This document shows, one piece after another, positions 14,127 through 21,813 of a stretch of 64,000 nt of DNA. The notes below the pieces were generated by a model that did not search any database, was not told the DNA's origin, and saw nothing but the letters and a program-made list of their open reading frames with translations. The position numbers were made by a program, and so were the translations under genes. Numbering within the stretch: position 1 is the first letter of the stretch; each line of letters begins with the position of its first letter. Origin of the DNA: a virus; IMG/VR virus record IMGVR_UViG_3300031371_000001, positions 1 through 64,000 of that record. One strand, 5' to 3'.

Positions 14127-14537
14127 TCATTCATGGACATCGGAAAGTGACAGCACGAGACGAAGCGGTTTCTTCTTATCGATCCGCGTCTTGAAGAACT
14201 TTTCGATCCGTTCGTTCTCACGAACTGCAACGATGATCGAGACGCCGCCGCCCTGGATCGCGAAGCGTCCCTTCAACGCTTCGTAAACCTCGACCTTTTC
14301 GATCTCGATCATCTTGACGTCAAGACTTCCAGCGCCCGCCATGACGGAAAATCCGTCCGCAAGCTTCTTCAGATTCTCTCGCGTCCCTTGCGGAATGATC
14401 GAAACGCCCTTCTCACCTGATAGGATGATCGCGAAGGCTTCCTTTTCGTCGTCCTTGCCCGTCCAACCGGATCCCTTCTTCGCTCGATTCCAGAGTTCGG
14501 CAAACGGGATCCCCTTCGGCTTCTTACCATTGGGCAT
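14127..14537 (-). CDS. Hypothetical protein
   Basis: Encodes 136 residues. The frame is open to 14696, but ATG 14537 (MPNGKKPKGIPFAELW) fits the operon, overlapping the kinase-phosphatase stop by 14 bases. The product is alternating alpha/beta and basic (RENERIEKFFKTRIDKKKPL). No known family recognised. Confidence 0.6.
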   Translation of the reverse strand: MPNGKKPKGIPFAELWNRAKKGSGWTGKDDEKEAFAIILSGEKGVSIIPQGTRENLKKLADGFSVMAGAGSLDVKMIEIEKVEVYEALKGRFAIQGGGVSIIVAVRENERIEKFFKTRIDKKKPLRLVLSLSDVHE

Positions 14538-15411
14538 CTTGGGGTTCCATCGAAAGGGAAGCTTCGAGGTTTTCGAGCGACACGCCGCGATCGTCAACGT
14601 AAACGTGCGCGAAAAGCTTTCGGCCTCCGAAGTCAACCCACGGGTTGCAGTTGACGAAATCGCAAGGGATCCCGTTCTCCCGGACGAAGGCAACAACGCG
14701 GTTCAAGTCACCTTCGGTTATGCTGGATCCGTTCGGTCGGATGAAACGATCCTCCCGGCAAGTGTGGAGGATAATGAAATGGTGCGGGTCTTCCCAAAGC
14801 CGCCGCATGATCTGGATCGTTGAATCGATCGGCCCCCCAACGTCCGGGAAACTGTTTTCAACGATCGTGCCGTCCACGTCGAAAGCGAAGAAGCGAAACA
14901 GCTTGTTATCGACTTCAACGATTTCGTCAATGCCTTCGAGCATTCGCGGCTTTTCGTACTTCGCCCGAAGCGTTTGGAACACGTTTGCCCACGTCGAAGC
15001 GAGAACGCCGCGCGGCTGTCGGATGCGACGATAGAGATCGGAATCATTCCCGGGGCCGAAGTCGTAACAGACGACTTTCACCTCCGGAGCCTTGCTATCG
15101 TGATATCGCCGCTTGTCTGAAATGAACTTCGCGATTTGGAGGAAGCGTGCGCGGGTCGCTTCGTCAAGGTTCGTGCGATCGACAATGACATCCCCTCCCC
15201 TCGTGAGGGTTCCGCCGATCACGTCCTCCTCCATTTGATGATAGACCTCCCGCATTTCCGGGACGTAAGCGCCGCCGTGCATCATGGACAAAAGATCGTC
15301 GTGACAAACACGGACGGCGCCGTTGACGACGAAGCGTTTCGAAAGAAGAGTCTTGCCGCTTCCGATGTTTCCAACCAGGAGGATCAACTTCGGTTCAGTC
15401 GTTACAGTCAC
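14524..15411 (-). CDS. Polynucleotide kinase-phosphatase-like protein
   Basis: Encodes 295 residues from GTG 15411 behind GGAGGCCGATC. The N-terminal half is a P-loop kinase: Walker A GNIGSGKT at about residues 14-21, then CHDDLLSMM and DVIVDRTN, as in T4-type polynucleotide kinases. The C-terminal half is a HAD phosphatase starting at FAFDVDGTIVEN (about residue 171), with HVYVDDRGVS near the end. Such two-domain enzymes transfer phosphate to 5'-OH ends and remove 3'-phosphates during nucleic-acid repair. The half with the HAD motifs is shorter than in T4. Domain calls are secure; the substrate is inferred. Confidence 0.82.
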   Translation of the reverse strand: MTVTTEPKLILLVGNIGSGKTLLSKRFVVNGAVRVCHDDLLSMMHGGAYVPEMREVYHQMEEDVIGGTLTRGGDVIVDRTNLDEATRARFLQIAKFISDKRRYHDSKAPEVKVVCYDFGPGNDSDLYRRIRQPRGVLASTWANVFQTLRAKYEKPRMLEGIDEIVEVDNKLFRFFAFDVDGTIVENSFPDVGGPIDSTIQIMRRLWEDPHHFIILHTCREDRFIRPNGSSITEGDLNRVVAFVRENGIPCDFVNCNPWVDFGGRKLFAHVYVDDRGVSLENLEASLSMEPQDAQW

Positions 15412-15580
15412 GATCGGCCTCCAAGCACTCTAGACAAGTGCATTCATCGAAACACATTTTGAACCCGCAAAACGCGCGGATATTATCGTCGTCTTCCCAA
15501 TACCCGATCAGCTTGCCGCAATGACGACACGCGATAACGTCCGTTTCGTCAACGTCGTCAGGAAGTCGATCGTCGTTCAC
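15395..15580 (-). CDS. Cys-rich zinc-ribbon miniprotein
   Basis: Encodes 61 residues from GTG 15580 (GTGA overlap). It has ACRHCGKLIGYW, then AFCGFKMCFDECTCLECLE, giving at least six Cys residues for one or two zinc sites. Very acidic N-terminus. No further identity. Overlaps the kinase-phosphatase start by 17 bases. Confidence 0.6.
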   Translation of the reverse strand: MNDDRLPDDVDETDVIACRHCGKLIGYWEDDDNIRAFCGFKMCFDECTCLECLEADRDCND

Positions 15581-16044
15581 CGTTTGCGTGGGTCCTTGAT
15601 CTTGACGATTTGAGCGAAGGTGATTTCGTCTTCGTCGTCAAGGATGATCGAAACGGGAAGTGCCACTTCACGCCCGAAGACGTTGACGGCTCCACCGAAG
15701 CGGATCGAAGTCAGGACGCCCGTTCGGGTGATCCCTTCCTTTGTGTCAACCGCGATCTTCTTCCCGATAAGGGTCGAAAGATCGATGTCCCATGAGAATA
15801 CAACGTCTGTCGCCATTTGTTCCTCCACCGAATCCCATAGCCTTTGCAGTCGTTGATATATGGGATCGTCCTTCAGTTCAATGCCCTTCAGCTTGCAAAC
15901 AAGATTTCGATCGCGGATCATTTCAGCGAACGATTCGAGCATCAAAGAAACGTCGGGGATCTGCAAGTTACGCTTGACGGTCCCGGCGATTGCCGCCGCG
16001 CCGTCCGCCGCCTCGACTTCCTTTTCTTTCGGTTCGTCCGTCAT
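15577..16044 (-). CDS. Hypothetical protein, C-terminal small beta-barrel-like domain
   Basis: Encodes 155 residues. The N-terminal half is helical (VSLMLESFAEMIRDRNLVCK). The C-terminal 60 residues read as five short strands (KKIAVDTKEGITRTGVLTSI ... SIILDDEDEITFAQIVKI), a pattern reminiscent of Sm/Hfq-like barrels. That fold guess is weak and needs structure prediction. Operonic overlaps on both sides. Confidence 0.58.
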   Translation of the reverse strand: MTDEPKEKEVEAADGAAAIAGTVKRNLQIPDVSLMLESFAEMIRDRNLVCKLKGIELKDDPIYQRLQRLWDSVEEQMATDVVFSWDIDLSTLIGKKIAVDTKEGITRTGVLTSIRFGGAVNVFGREVALPVSIILDDEDEITFAQIVKIKDPRKR

Positions 16045-16595
16045 GATTTCTTTCTGAACAGATCCCGGACGCCTTCAAGATCCTTCGGTGTCGGAACCTC
16101 GATAGGTTCTTCGTCTTCCTCGAAGATCAAGATATCGTCGTCCGCCGTGTCTTCGAGTCGGACGGATTCGCCGCGCCTTCGCTTCTTCGTCTTATAGCCA
16201 GCCTTCGCCTTGTAACCGTCCGGAACATCCGTGGAGTCTTCGACTTCAACGGGTTCGTCAAGAGTCGAAGCAAGCGCAATCGCATTCGCGCGTGTCATTG
16301 GCAGGAGGACAAGTTCATTATGTCCAACCCTCTCGACTTGGAAGTGAAGACGGACCTTCGATGAAGAAGCCCCGCCAACCTCGATCAAGTCGTTGTTGTG
16401 TAACGTCCCAACCGAGAAGAAGACGCCAGAATAGGAACGGGGTTCAACACGTTTCAAGAACTTGCGATCGAATCCGTAATTGGGATCTGTTCCCTGGATC
16501 TTCGCAATGTACTTGACGCCTCCCGGCGCCGCGGCCTCGAATGCTTCGGATTCGATACAAGCGCGACCTCGGATCGTTGTAAGCCTGACTTCCAT
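16041..16595 (-). CDS. Unknown protein ending in a LEDFRxxF motif
   Basis: Encodes 184 residues. The N-terminal domain is beta-rich, followed by a basic linker (KAKAGYKTKKRRRGE) and an acidic stretch (DDDILIFEEDEEPIE). It ends with KDLEGVRDLFRKKS, the same motif carried at the N-terminus of the P3-operon proteins. A C-terminal copy on an otherwise different protein suggests a portable docking peptide. Function unknown. Confidence 0.65.
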   Translation of the reverse strand: MEVRLTTIRGRACIESEAFEAAAPGGVKYIAKIQGTDPNYGFDRKFLKRVEPRSYSGVFFSVGTLHNNDLIEVGGASSSKVRLHFQVERVGHNELVLLPMTRANAIALASTLDEPVEVEDSTDVPDGYKAKAGYKTKKRRRGESVRLEDTADDDILIFEEDEEPIEVPTPKDLEGVRDLFRKKS

Positions 16596-16616
16596 TCTAC
16601 CTTGTATATATGGGAT

Positions 16617-17201
16617 TCAGCCCGTAACCGTTTCGACGGCAAGACTCAAGTCTTGTTTGAAGGCGGCCGTCCGTTCCTTTGAATGCGATCGGAGAAGTCC
16701 GGAGGGATGGAATGTCGCAAGCGCCTTGAATTCTTCCAGTTCGCCGGCGTCGTTGAAGACGTATCCGGGGAGCATCTTTCCATGATGCTTGCCGATCCCG
16801 ACCTCCCCGGTTAGCGCCGTCAGCGGCACGGCTCCGACAGCAAGGATCAACGAAGGTTGGAGGATCCGGATCGCCGCGTCGAACAGTTTTCGGCAAGCGT
16901 TCACCTCGGAAGCAACCGGCGCCCGGTTCCCCGGTGGGAAACAAGCGACAGTGTTGACCGTGAAGGCGTCCTCCATGTCGAACCCGATGTCCTCGAACGT
17001 CTTTCGGATCAGCTTCCCCGCGCGTCCCTGGAAAGGCTTTCCCGTCTTGTCTTCCTCGGCTCCCGGCGCTTGTCCAAGAATCACGAGCGGAACGGCGTAG
17101 CGCCCGGAGCCGTAAACGACGCGGCGCCGCGTGCGCGAAAGCCGGCATTTGTCGCAATGCTTCCAGGCTTTCGCTTCGTATAGCAACGCTTCAGGAATCA
17201 C
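16617..17201 (-). CDS. Family 4-type uracil-DNA glycosylase
   Basis: Encodes 194 residues from GTG 17201. Family 4 signs are clear: HCDKC near residue 17 and two later Cys (VACFPPG and VNACRK) for a 4Fe-4S cluster; motif 1 GQAPGAEEDKTGKPFQGRAG; and motif 2 TFHPSGLLRS. Length matches the family. It removes uracil from DNA to start base-excision repair. Presence beside the 5'-3' exonuclease and resolvase fits a repair/replication block and suggests the phage DNA contains thymine, not uracil. Confidence 0.9.
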   Translation of the reverse strand: MIPEALLYEAKAWKHCDKCRLSRTRRRVVYGSGRYAVPLVILGQAPGAEEDKTGKPFQGRAGKLIRKTFEDIGFDMEDAFTVNTVACFPPGNRAPVASEVNACRKLFDAAIRILQPSLILAVGAVPLTALTGEVGIGKHHGKMLPGYVFNDAGELEEFKALATFHPSGLLRSHSKERTAAFKQDLSLAVETVTG

Positions 17202-17400
17202 TATCGACCTCCTTGAAGTCGAAGATCAAGTTCAAGATATCTTCAGCCGCTTGATTGCGCGTCTTCGGATCCGTGATTCCGTATCGATCATGAAGAAGCA
17301 TTGCGACATTCGAGCGATAACCCTCCCGAAGATCCTCCTCCTTCAAATGCTTCGCCATTGTTCGACGCGCCTCCGCGAATTCGTTTTCAATCTTCGCCAT
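17191..17400 (-). CDS. Small helical hypothetical protein
   Basis: Encodes 69 residues, start ATG 17400 behind GAGGAGGTAGATC. Charged and helical throughout (FAEARRTMAKHLKEEDLREG), acidic C-terminus. It overlaps the glycosylase start by 11 bases. Function unknown. Confidence 0.6.
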   Translation of the reverse strand: MAKIENEFAEARRTMAKHLKEEDLREGYRSNVAMLLHDRYGITDPKTRNQAAEDILNLIFDFKEVDSDS

Positions 17401-17647
17401 GATCTACCTCCTCGTTTCGTCCCATTGGATGAAAGAAGATCAACCAAGATGGATCTTCGTGCGGTTCCCGTGTGCTAATCGCGCCTATGAAATAGCGCGA
17501 ATGATCGTCCTTTTTTTCGTGAAACACTAGATCGTGCAAGTGCAAAGACAACCCGTTGATCCGAATCAAAGGTGCGTCCCCTTCTTTGAAGACAAGCATT
17601 GGCACTTGTGGAGCGACGACAAGCCCGGGATAAAATGGCTTCCTCAC
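17387..17647 (-). CDS. Hypothetical protein
   Basis: Encodes 86 residues from GTG 17647, coupled to the exonuclease gene by GTGA. Beta-rich, with His residues (LHLHDLVFHEKKDDHSRYF). Nothing identifies a family. Confidence 0.58.
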   Translation of the reverse strand: MRKPFYPGLVVAPQVPMLVFKEGDAPLIRINGLSLHLHDLVFHEKKDDHSRYFIGAISTREPHEDPSWLIFFHPMGRNEEVDHGED

Positions 17648-18519
17648 TCGTCCTCCTCGATCAAAGACTCGAAGACGAACGGATCCAGGGCTTCACGGAT
17701 CTTGTGCTTGAAGATCAGCTTCTTCGCCTTCTTCCGATTGGCCGCCTTCTTCCGTTCCTTGAAGTCGATCAACCGAAGCGCCGCAAGCTTCCAGGACAGC
17801 ATTGCGGAATCACGCCCCGCTTGCATCTTTTCGGCAAGCTTCGGCGGCTTCACGTCGCCGTTATCGAGTGCGCGATAGATCGAGAACAAGTCCCCATATT
17901 GCTTGATCAGCTTGACGGCGTTGACGGGTCCGACTCCGTGGACGCCCTTGTAATTGTCCGACGAATCGCCGGCGATCGCCTTCAGCGTTTGGACCATTTC
18001 CGGAGGAACGCCAAGCTTCGATTCGACGTATCGCCTCGAAAGAGGCTTCCCTGTCGGATGCAAGACGAAGACCCCCGGGAACCTGACAAGCTGAAGAAGA
18101 TCCGCGTCCATAGAATAGACGATCACTGTCGGAGGGTTTTCTTCCTTTCGCGCCCGAATCACGATCGAATGGATCACGTCGTCAGCCTCGAACCCTTTCC
18201 GATAGGCTTGCGTGATTCCCATTGCTTCGAGCAACGGGATCAGAATCTTGATCGCATCCTTGACAGCGCCTCGCATCATTTCGAGGTTCGCGTCTTTGCG
18301 CCGCTTCGACTTGTAATCAACGAAGATCCGTTTGCGGAACGATTCGCCAACGTCCCACGCAACGATCGTCTTCTTCGTCTTGTGGTATCGCGGCAGGGTC
18401 GAAAGCCAACCCATGAAGCGGCCGGCGTGCTTGCTCGATTCTTCGAGCGGCGCCGCGCCGACAACGCGCCAGATCAATTGATTCCCGTCGATAACCGCTA
18501 GTCTCGTTTCACTATCCAT
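17644..18519 (-). CDS. 5'-3' exonuclease / flap endonuclease (FEN family)
   Basis: Encodes 291 residues, the usual size for phage T5/T4-type 5' nucleases. Metal-binding motifs are in order: AVIDGNQLIWR near residue 11, a conserved DYKSKRRKD arch segment, FEADDVIHS, and YSMDADLLQL. The helix-3-turn-helix GDSSDNYKGVHGVGP follows. It removes RNA primers and 5' flaps during lagging-strand synthesis, supplying the activity missing from a DnaE-type polymerase. Overlaps the resolvase gene by 22 bases. Confidence 0.9.
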   Translation of the reverse strand: MDSETRLAVIDGNQLIWRVVGAAPLEESSKHAGRFMGWLSTLPRYHKTKKTIVAWDVGESFRKRIFVDYKSKRRKDANLEMMRGAVKDAIKILIPLLEAMGITQAYRKGFEADDVIHSIVIRARKEENPPTVIVYSMDADLLQLVRFPGVFVLHPTGKPLSRRYVESKLGVPPEMVQTLKAIAGDSSDNYKGVHGVGPVNAVKLIKQYGDLFSIYRALDNGDVKPPKLAEKMQAGRDSAMLSWKLAALRLIDFKERKKAANRKKAKKLIFKHKIREALDPFVFESLIEEDE

Positions 18520-19199
18520 TCGCGCCCCAACAAGTTCACCGGGTTTGATTTCGTCGCACGTTGAAAAACTCGAATGACCCCTTCCGGCAGTTGATCGAGT
18601 CGGAGCTTTCCGAATCGAAGAAGTGCCTCCGTCCTGACAAGATCCGCCAATATGTAAGCGTCTGCCAAGTCGTAAGAGATCAGATCCTTGGACCCGACGT
18701 TGAAAGCCCCGAAGTCAACGTCCCTCTTTTCCTTTATGGCGTTTAGGACATCCTCCTTCGCGGCAGATCCGAAAGCGGTTGCGTAAAGCTTCACGTCGTT
18801 TGTCGTGTAGAGTCGGAAGGGAATCCCGGTGTGATAGATGATCAGTTTTAGAAGCCCTGCGATTTCTGCGATCGTATAGGCTTGCGTCCTGCGGCTGAAA
18901 GCGTAATCCTCGATCGCAACGTGCGTCGGTTGCAATTCCTCGATCACGTTCCGAAACGTCCTGTAATTGAACAACAGCCTTTGCGTTCTGAAGATATCCC
19001 GATCGGCGTTCTTTTTCTTCTTCGGGTGAAAGTAGCTTTTCGGATTGAATTCTCGAAGCGACCTCTTCCCTGCGAGATCGGCAAGCTTCTTCACGTCGCA
19101 AGTGAAGCGCGTTGCGAGTATTTCCGCCGTGTGATTCATGAGAACGAAGCCCGTATGATTCGGCGCAACGTCGCAACCTAGAAGTCGAAGTTCATTCAT
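18498..19199 (-). CDS. RuvC-like Holliday-junction resolvase
   Basis: Encodes 233 residues. RNase H-fold motifs: LGCDVAPNHTG (first Asp), THVAIEDYAF (Glu), and DLADAYILADL near residue 175 (last Asp). This is the pattern of phage RuvC-type endonucleases, which cut branched DNA during recombination and packaging. It is longer than bacterial RuvC (about 170), with a basic insertion (YFHPKKKKNADRD). Neighbouring repair genes support the call; junction specificity is not shown. Confidence 0.75.
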   Translation of the reverse strand: MNELRLLGCDVAPNHTGFVLMNHTAEILATRFTCDVKKLADLAGKRSLREFNPKSYFHPKKKKNADRDIFRTQRLLFNYRTFRNVIEELQPTHVAIEDYAFSRRTQAYTIAEIAGLLKLIIYHTGIPFRLYTTNDVKLYATAFGSAAKEDVLNAIKEKRDVDFGAFNVGSKDLISYDLADAYILADLVRTEALLRFGKLRLDQLPEGVIRVFQRATKSNPVNLLGREWIVKRD

Positions 19200-19407
19200 G
19201 ATTGTTGATCTGATCTTCCAGGTTGTTGACGGTTTCCCATGCGGCGCCGATCGAAGCGTCGAGGGTTTTGACTTCGAGTTCTAGCGCCTCGATCTTCTCC
19301 GCCTGTTCTTCGATCGCGTTGTTCAATCTTCTTTCCGTGACAATCAAGGTTGCAAGCAACAGGAAGAAGGAAACGGCAACAAGCCAACGCCAATAATCAT
19401 TTTTCAT
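19192..19407 (-). CDS. Membrane-anchored coiled-coil protein
   Basis: Encodes 71 residues. A signal-anchor (WLVAVSFFLLLATLIV) at residues 8-23 is followed by a coiled coil (EEQAEKIEALELEVKTLDAS) to the C-terminus. The arrangement matches inner-membrane spanins in outline but is too short to be sure. ATG 19407 has GGAGGATCT and overlaps the methyltransferase stop. Function unknown. Confidence 0.6.
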   Translation of the reverse strand: MKNDYWRWLVAVSFFLLLATLIVTERRLNNAIEEQAEKIEALELEVKTLDASIGAAWETVNNLEDQINNHE

Positions 19408-20891
19408 AGATCCTCCTTTATCTCGATCGCTTCTTTCGCAATCTTCGCAAAGATAGGATCCTTCTCGATACCGATCCACTTCATGTTTTCTTCAATGGCG
19501 GCTATCGCCGCCGTGCCGCTCCCGATGAAAGGATCGAGAACGATTCCGTCCGGGGGAACGACAAGGCGAAGAAGCCAGCGGATCAAGGTGAGAGGTTTTT
19601 GTGTCGGATGGGAAGTGATTTCCCCGTGTTCCTTGTGGACCTTTCGCTTCCGGGCAGGGAAAGACCGTTCGCAAGCGTGACAGTAGATCCGGCGTTCTTT
19701 CCTGGCGGCCTTTGCGTTGTATTTGAACTGTGGAAAGAAACGGGCGGCGGTGCCGGTGTCGGCGCGTCCGGGTTCTTTTTCATCGGCTCCTCTCGCCTTC
19801 ATGCCCCACCCTGGCGACGTGGCCCCTTCACGTCCTTCCCTGGCAGACCAAATTCCCGTCGTGTCATGGCTGGACGTGACCCCGCTCATCTCCCCCAACG
19901 CCTTCACCGGGCAATCGTCGGCGCATCGCATGTCGGGCACTATCTCGGTGCCATAGCCGCCGGAAACGTCAAGTGTCCGATCCCCGTCCCCGTATAGGTT
20001 CGCAGCACCATACCCCCCCGCCCCTTGTCCGTGATTGCCTGATTTCACCCGCTTGACACCCACCTGCTCGCAGTCCGTGTGGCTGAAGCAAAGGTTTGGG
20101 GGCCAGCGACCGGAATTGTTTTCCCATGCTTCACCTTCTAGCGTCGGTTCGCCACGCCCCGCGCCTCCGGTGAACTTGCCCGTCTTGAAGCCGCAACCCG
20201 TCGTTGTTTTGATCGTTTCACTAGTGGCAACCTTGCAAGCTCCAACGTTGATCGCCCCCGCACCGTGCTTCAAGACGTTATCGACAAGCGTTCCCTTGAA
20301 AGGTTTTCGCGCAACGCAGATCGGTTCGTGCGCCGGCTTCAATGTACTATTCCAACCTTGCCAACGCTTCGCCTCCTCCGACGCCGCCTCCGTGACTTCG
20401 TATTTCCCGGGCCATTGATAAGAATCGTCGGAGTGAACGGAACCCCCTTGCGGTTGCGCCGCCGCGCCGGTGCGCCCCTTGCCTTTTCCGACAACCCTTC
20501 CTTTCACGCCGCGCTTCTTATCGATCGCCTTTGCTATGTTCGTTCCCTTCGGAAAGCCCGTTCCATAGATCCATTCGATCCCGTCCCGAATCTCGAAGCC
20601 AGCGTCTTCGATTCCAGCGATCATCCGGTGCGCCGTTCGAGCGCCGCCGAACGAAAGCAAGTAACCTCCAGGCTTCAAGACTCGCAAACATTCACGCGCC
20701 CATTGTTCGCACCATTGTTGAAACGCAAGTGGACTTTCGATCTTGTCCCATGACGCCCCCATGAATGCGATCCCATATGGCGGATCCGTCACGACGGAGG
20801 AAACGCTTTCGTCCGCGATCGATTCCATTGCTTCGATACAATCGCCAACAAGCAACGAACCGGACTTGAACTTGTATCGAGTGTCAAACAA
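19404..20891 (-). CDS. DPPY-type DNA methyltransferase (N6-adenine or N4-cytosine, beta class)
   Basis: Motif IV TDPPYGIAFMG lies near the N-terminus, and the S-adenosylmethionine-binding motif DPFIGSGTAAIAA lies near the C-terminus after HPTQKPLTLIRWLL; this order defines the beta class. Between them is a long region with RIYCHACERSF, a Cys-x-x-Cys that may bind zinc. The start is uncertain: TTG 20891 overlaps the HU gene stop (about 495 residues); ATG 20957 or 21005 would overlap it more. The enzyme methylates adenine or cytosine in DNA. No restriction partner is seen. Confidence 0.85.
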   Translation of the reverse strand: MFDTRYKFKSGSLLVGDCIEAMESIADESVSSVVTDPPYGIAFMGASWDKIESPLAFQQWCEQWARECLRVLKPGGYLLSFGGARTAHRMIAGIEDAGFEIRDGIEWIYGTGFPKGTNIAKAIDKKRGVKGRVVGKGKGRTGAAAQPQGGSVHSDDSYQWPGKYEVTEAASEEAKRWQGWNSTLKPAHEPICVARKPFKGTLVDNVLKHGAGAINVGACKVATSETIKTTTGCGFKTGKFTGGAGRGEPTLEGEAWENNSGRWPPNLCFSHTDCEQVGVKRVKSGNHGQGAGGYGAANLYGDGDRTLDVSGGYGTEIVPDMRCADDCPVKALGEMSGVTSSHDTTGIWSAREGREGATSPGWGMKARGADEKEPGRADTGTAARFFPQFKYNAKAARKERRIYCHACERSFPARKRKVHKEHGEITSHPTQKPLTLIRWLLRLVVPPDGIVLDPFIGSGTAAIAAIEENMKWIGIEKDPIFAKIAKEAIEIKEDL

Positions 20892-21309
20892 GCTTCGTCC
20901 CGCCTTCGCCGTCGAGTTCCCAACGCCGCCCCCTGTAATCGACGTGTGGCCCTTCATGCCCCGCGCCGTCCGGGTGATAACAAGTCTTCGTGTTGAAGCC
21001 CCCATGTTTGCCCGGAACCTTCGGATTGCAGATCGATTGACGATTCTTCACGGCGTCTCGAAGCGCCTTCCAGGGCTTGAACCTCGCAAGCGTGACGACG
21101 TGCGATATATAGAACGAAGCGTCTTCGTCCATTGGATGATCGACCGGCGTTTGAAGACTCGAAAGGTAGAACTTGCCGAAACCGGGAATCCTGATCTCCC
21201 GCTTCGCCGTCAGTTCCCGAACGATGATCGCCGCCGCTTCGGCAAGGATCCCGCGTTCCTTTCGCGTCAGTTTCGCCGGCGTCAAGTTGAACAGATCGCC
21301 ACGTTTCAT
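20884..21309 (-). CDS. HU/IHF-like DNA-binding protein with Cys/His tail
   Basis: Encodes 141 residues from ATG 21309 behind GGAGGGGTGAA. The N-terminal 95 residues fit the HU/IHF fold: two helices (RGILAEAAAIIVRELTA) then REIRIPGFGKFYLS, matching the family GFGxF motif. A tail of about 45 residues (KTCYHPDGAGHEGPHVDYRG) with Cys and His residues is unusual for HU. It likely bends or packages DNA. A second HU-like gene lies at 26145-26444. Confidence 0.75.
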   Translation of the reverse strand: MKRGDLFNLTPAKLTRKERGILAEAAAIIVRELTAKREIRIPGFGKFYLSSLQTPVDHPMDEDASFYISHVVTLARFKPWKALRDAVKNRQSICNPKVPGKHGGFNTKTCYHPDGAGHEGPHVDYRGRRWELDGEGGTKLV

Positions 21310-21310
21310 T

Positions 21311-21628
21311 TCACCCCTCCGCTTTCTTCGTGTATGGCTTGCCGTCAAAGTCGAAGTAACCGACTTCCTTTCCGTCTTCGAGTTCAATCAACAGCGGTCC
21401 CCGGAACAAGCCGTATGAACACCAATTGCAACCGGCGTCTTCGAGATAGCGGCCGATACACTCTTGCGCCGGTGCCCAACCTTTGCCCTTCAATTCCGGG
21501 TAATTCTTCTTCGCCGTGTTGACGGACTGAACATCGCCGCAAGACGGACAGACGAAACGCCAGTTGCAACGATCCTCCCCGAAAAGTTCAACGCCCTTCG
21601 CTTCCCAATCGGCAAGCTTGACCGCCAT
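21311..21628 (-). CDS. Zinc-binding hypothetical protein
   Basis: Encodes 105 residues with FVCPSCGDVQS at about residue 25 and GCNWCSYGLFRGP at about 67, giving a four-Cys zinc site. Many large phages of Gram-negative hosts carry small proteins with this VCPxCG...CNWCxYGLF pattern, but I know no function. It may bind nucleic acid. Short gaps on both sides indicate operon membership. Confidence 0.62.
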   Translation of the reverse strand: MAVKLADWEAKGVELFGEDRCNWRFVCPSCGDVQSVNTAKKNYPELKGKGWAPAQECIGRYLEDAGCNWCSYGLFRGPLLIELEDGKEVGYFDFDGKPYTKKAEG

Positions 21629-21629
21629 T

Positions 21630-21812
21630 TCACGCCTCCGGTTTCAGGACAAGAATCTTGTCCGGGTAGATTGAATCGAGGGTTTTGATCCATCGCAACT
21701 TGTAAACGCGCCCGCACTTGCGACAGGTTCGCTTTTGACACGATCCATCTTGCGGCCGCTTGTCGCTCGAAAAACCAATGCGAAAGCCGCAACAAGTGAT
21801 CGTGAAATGCAA
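21630..21812 (-). CDS. Small Cys-rich protein
   Basis: Encodes 60 residues. Contains ITCCGFRIGF and SCQKRTCRKCGRVYKLRW, a likely zinc finger with a basic surface. It starts 2 bases after the stop of the SbcD-SbcC gene. Function unknown. Confidence 0.55.
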   Translation of the reverse strand: MHFTITCCGFRIGFSSDKRPQDGSCQKRTCRKCGRVYKLRWIKTLDSIYPDKILVLKPEA

Positions 21813-21813
21813 A

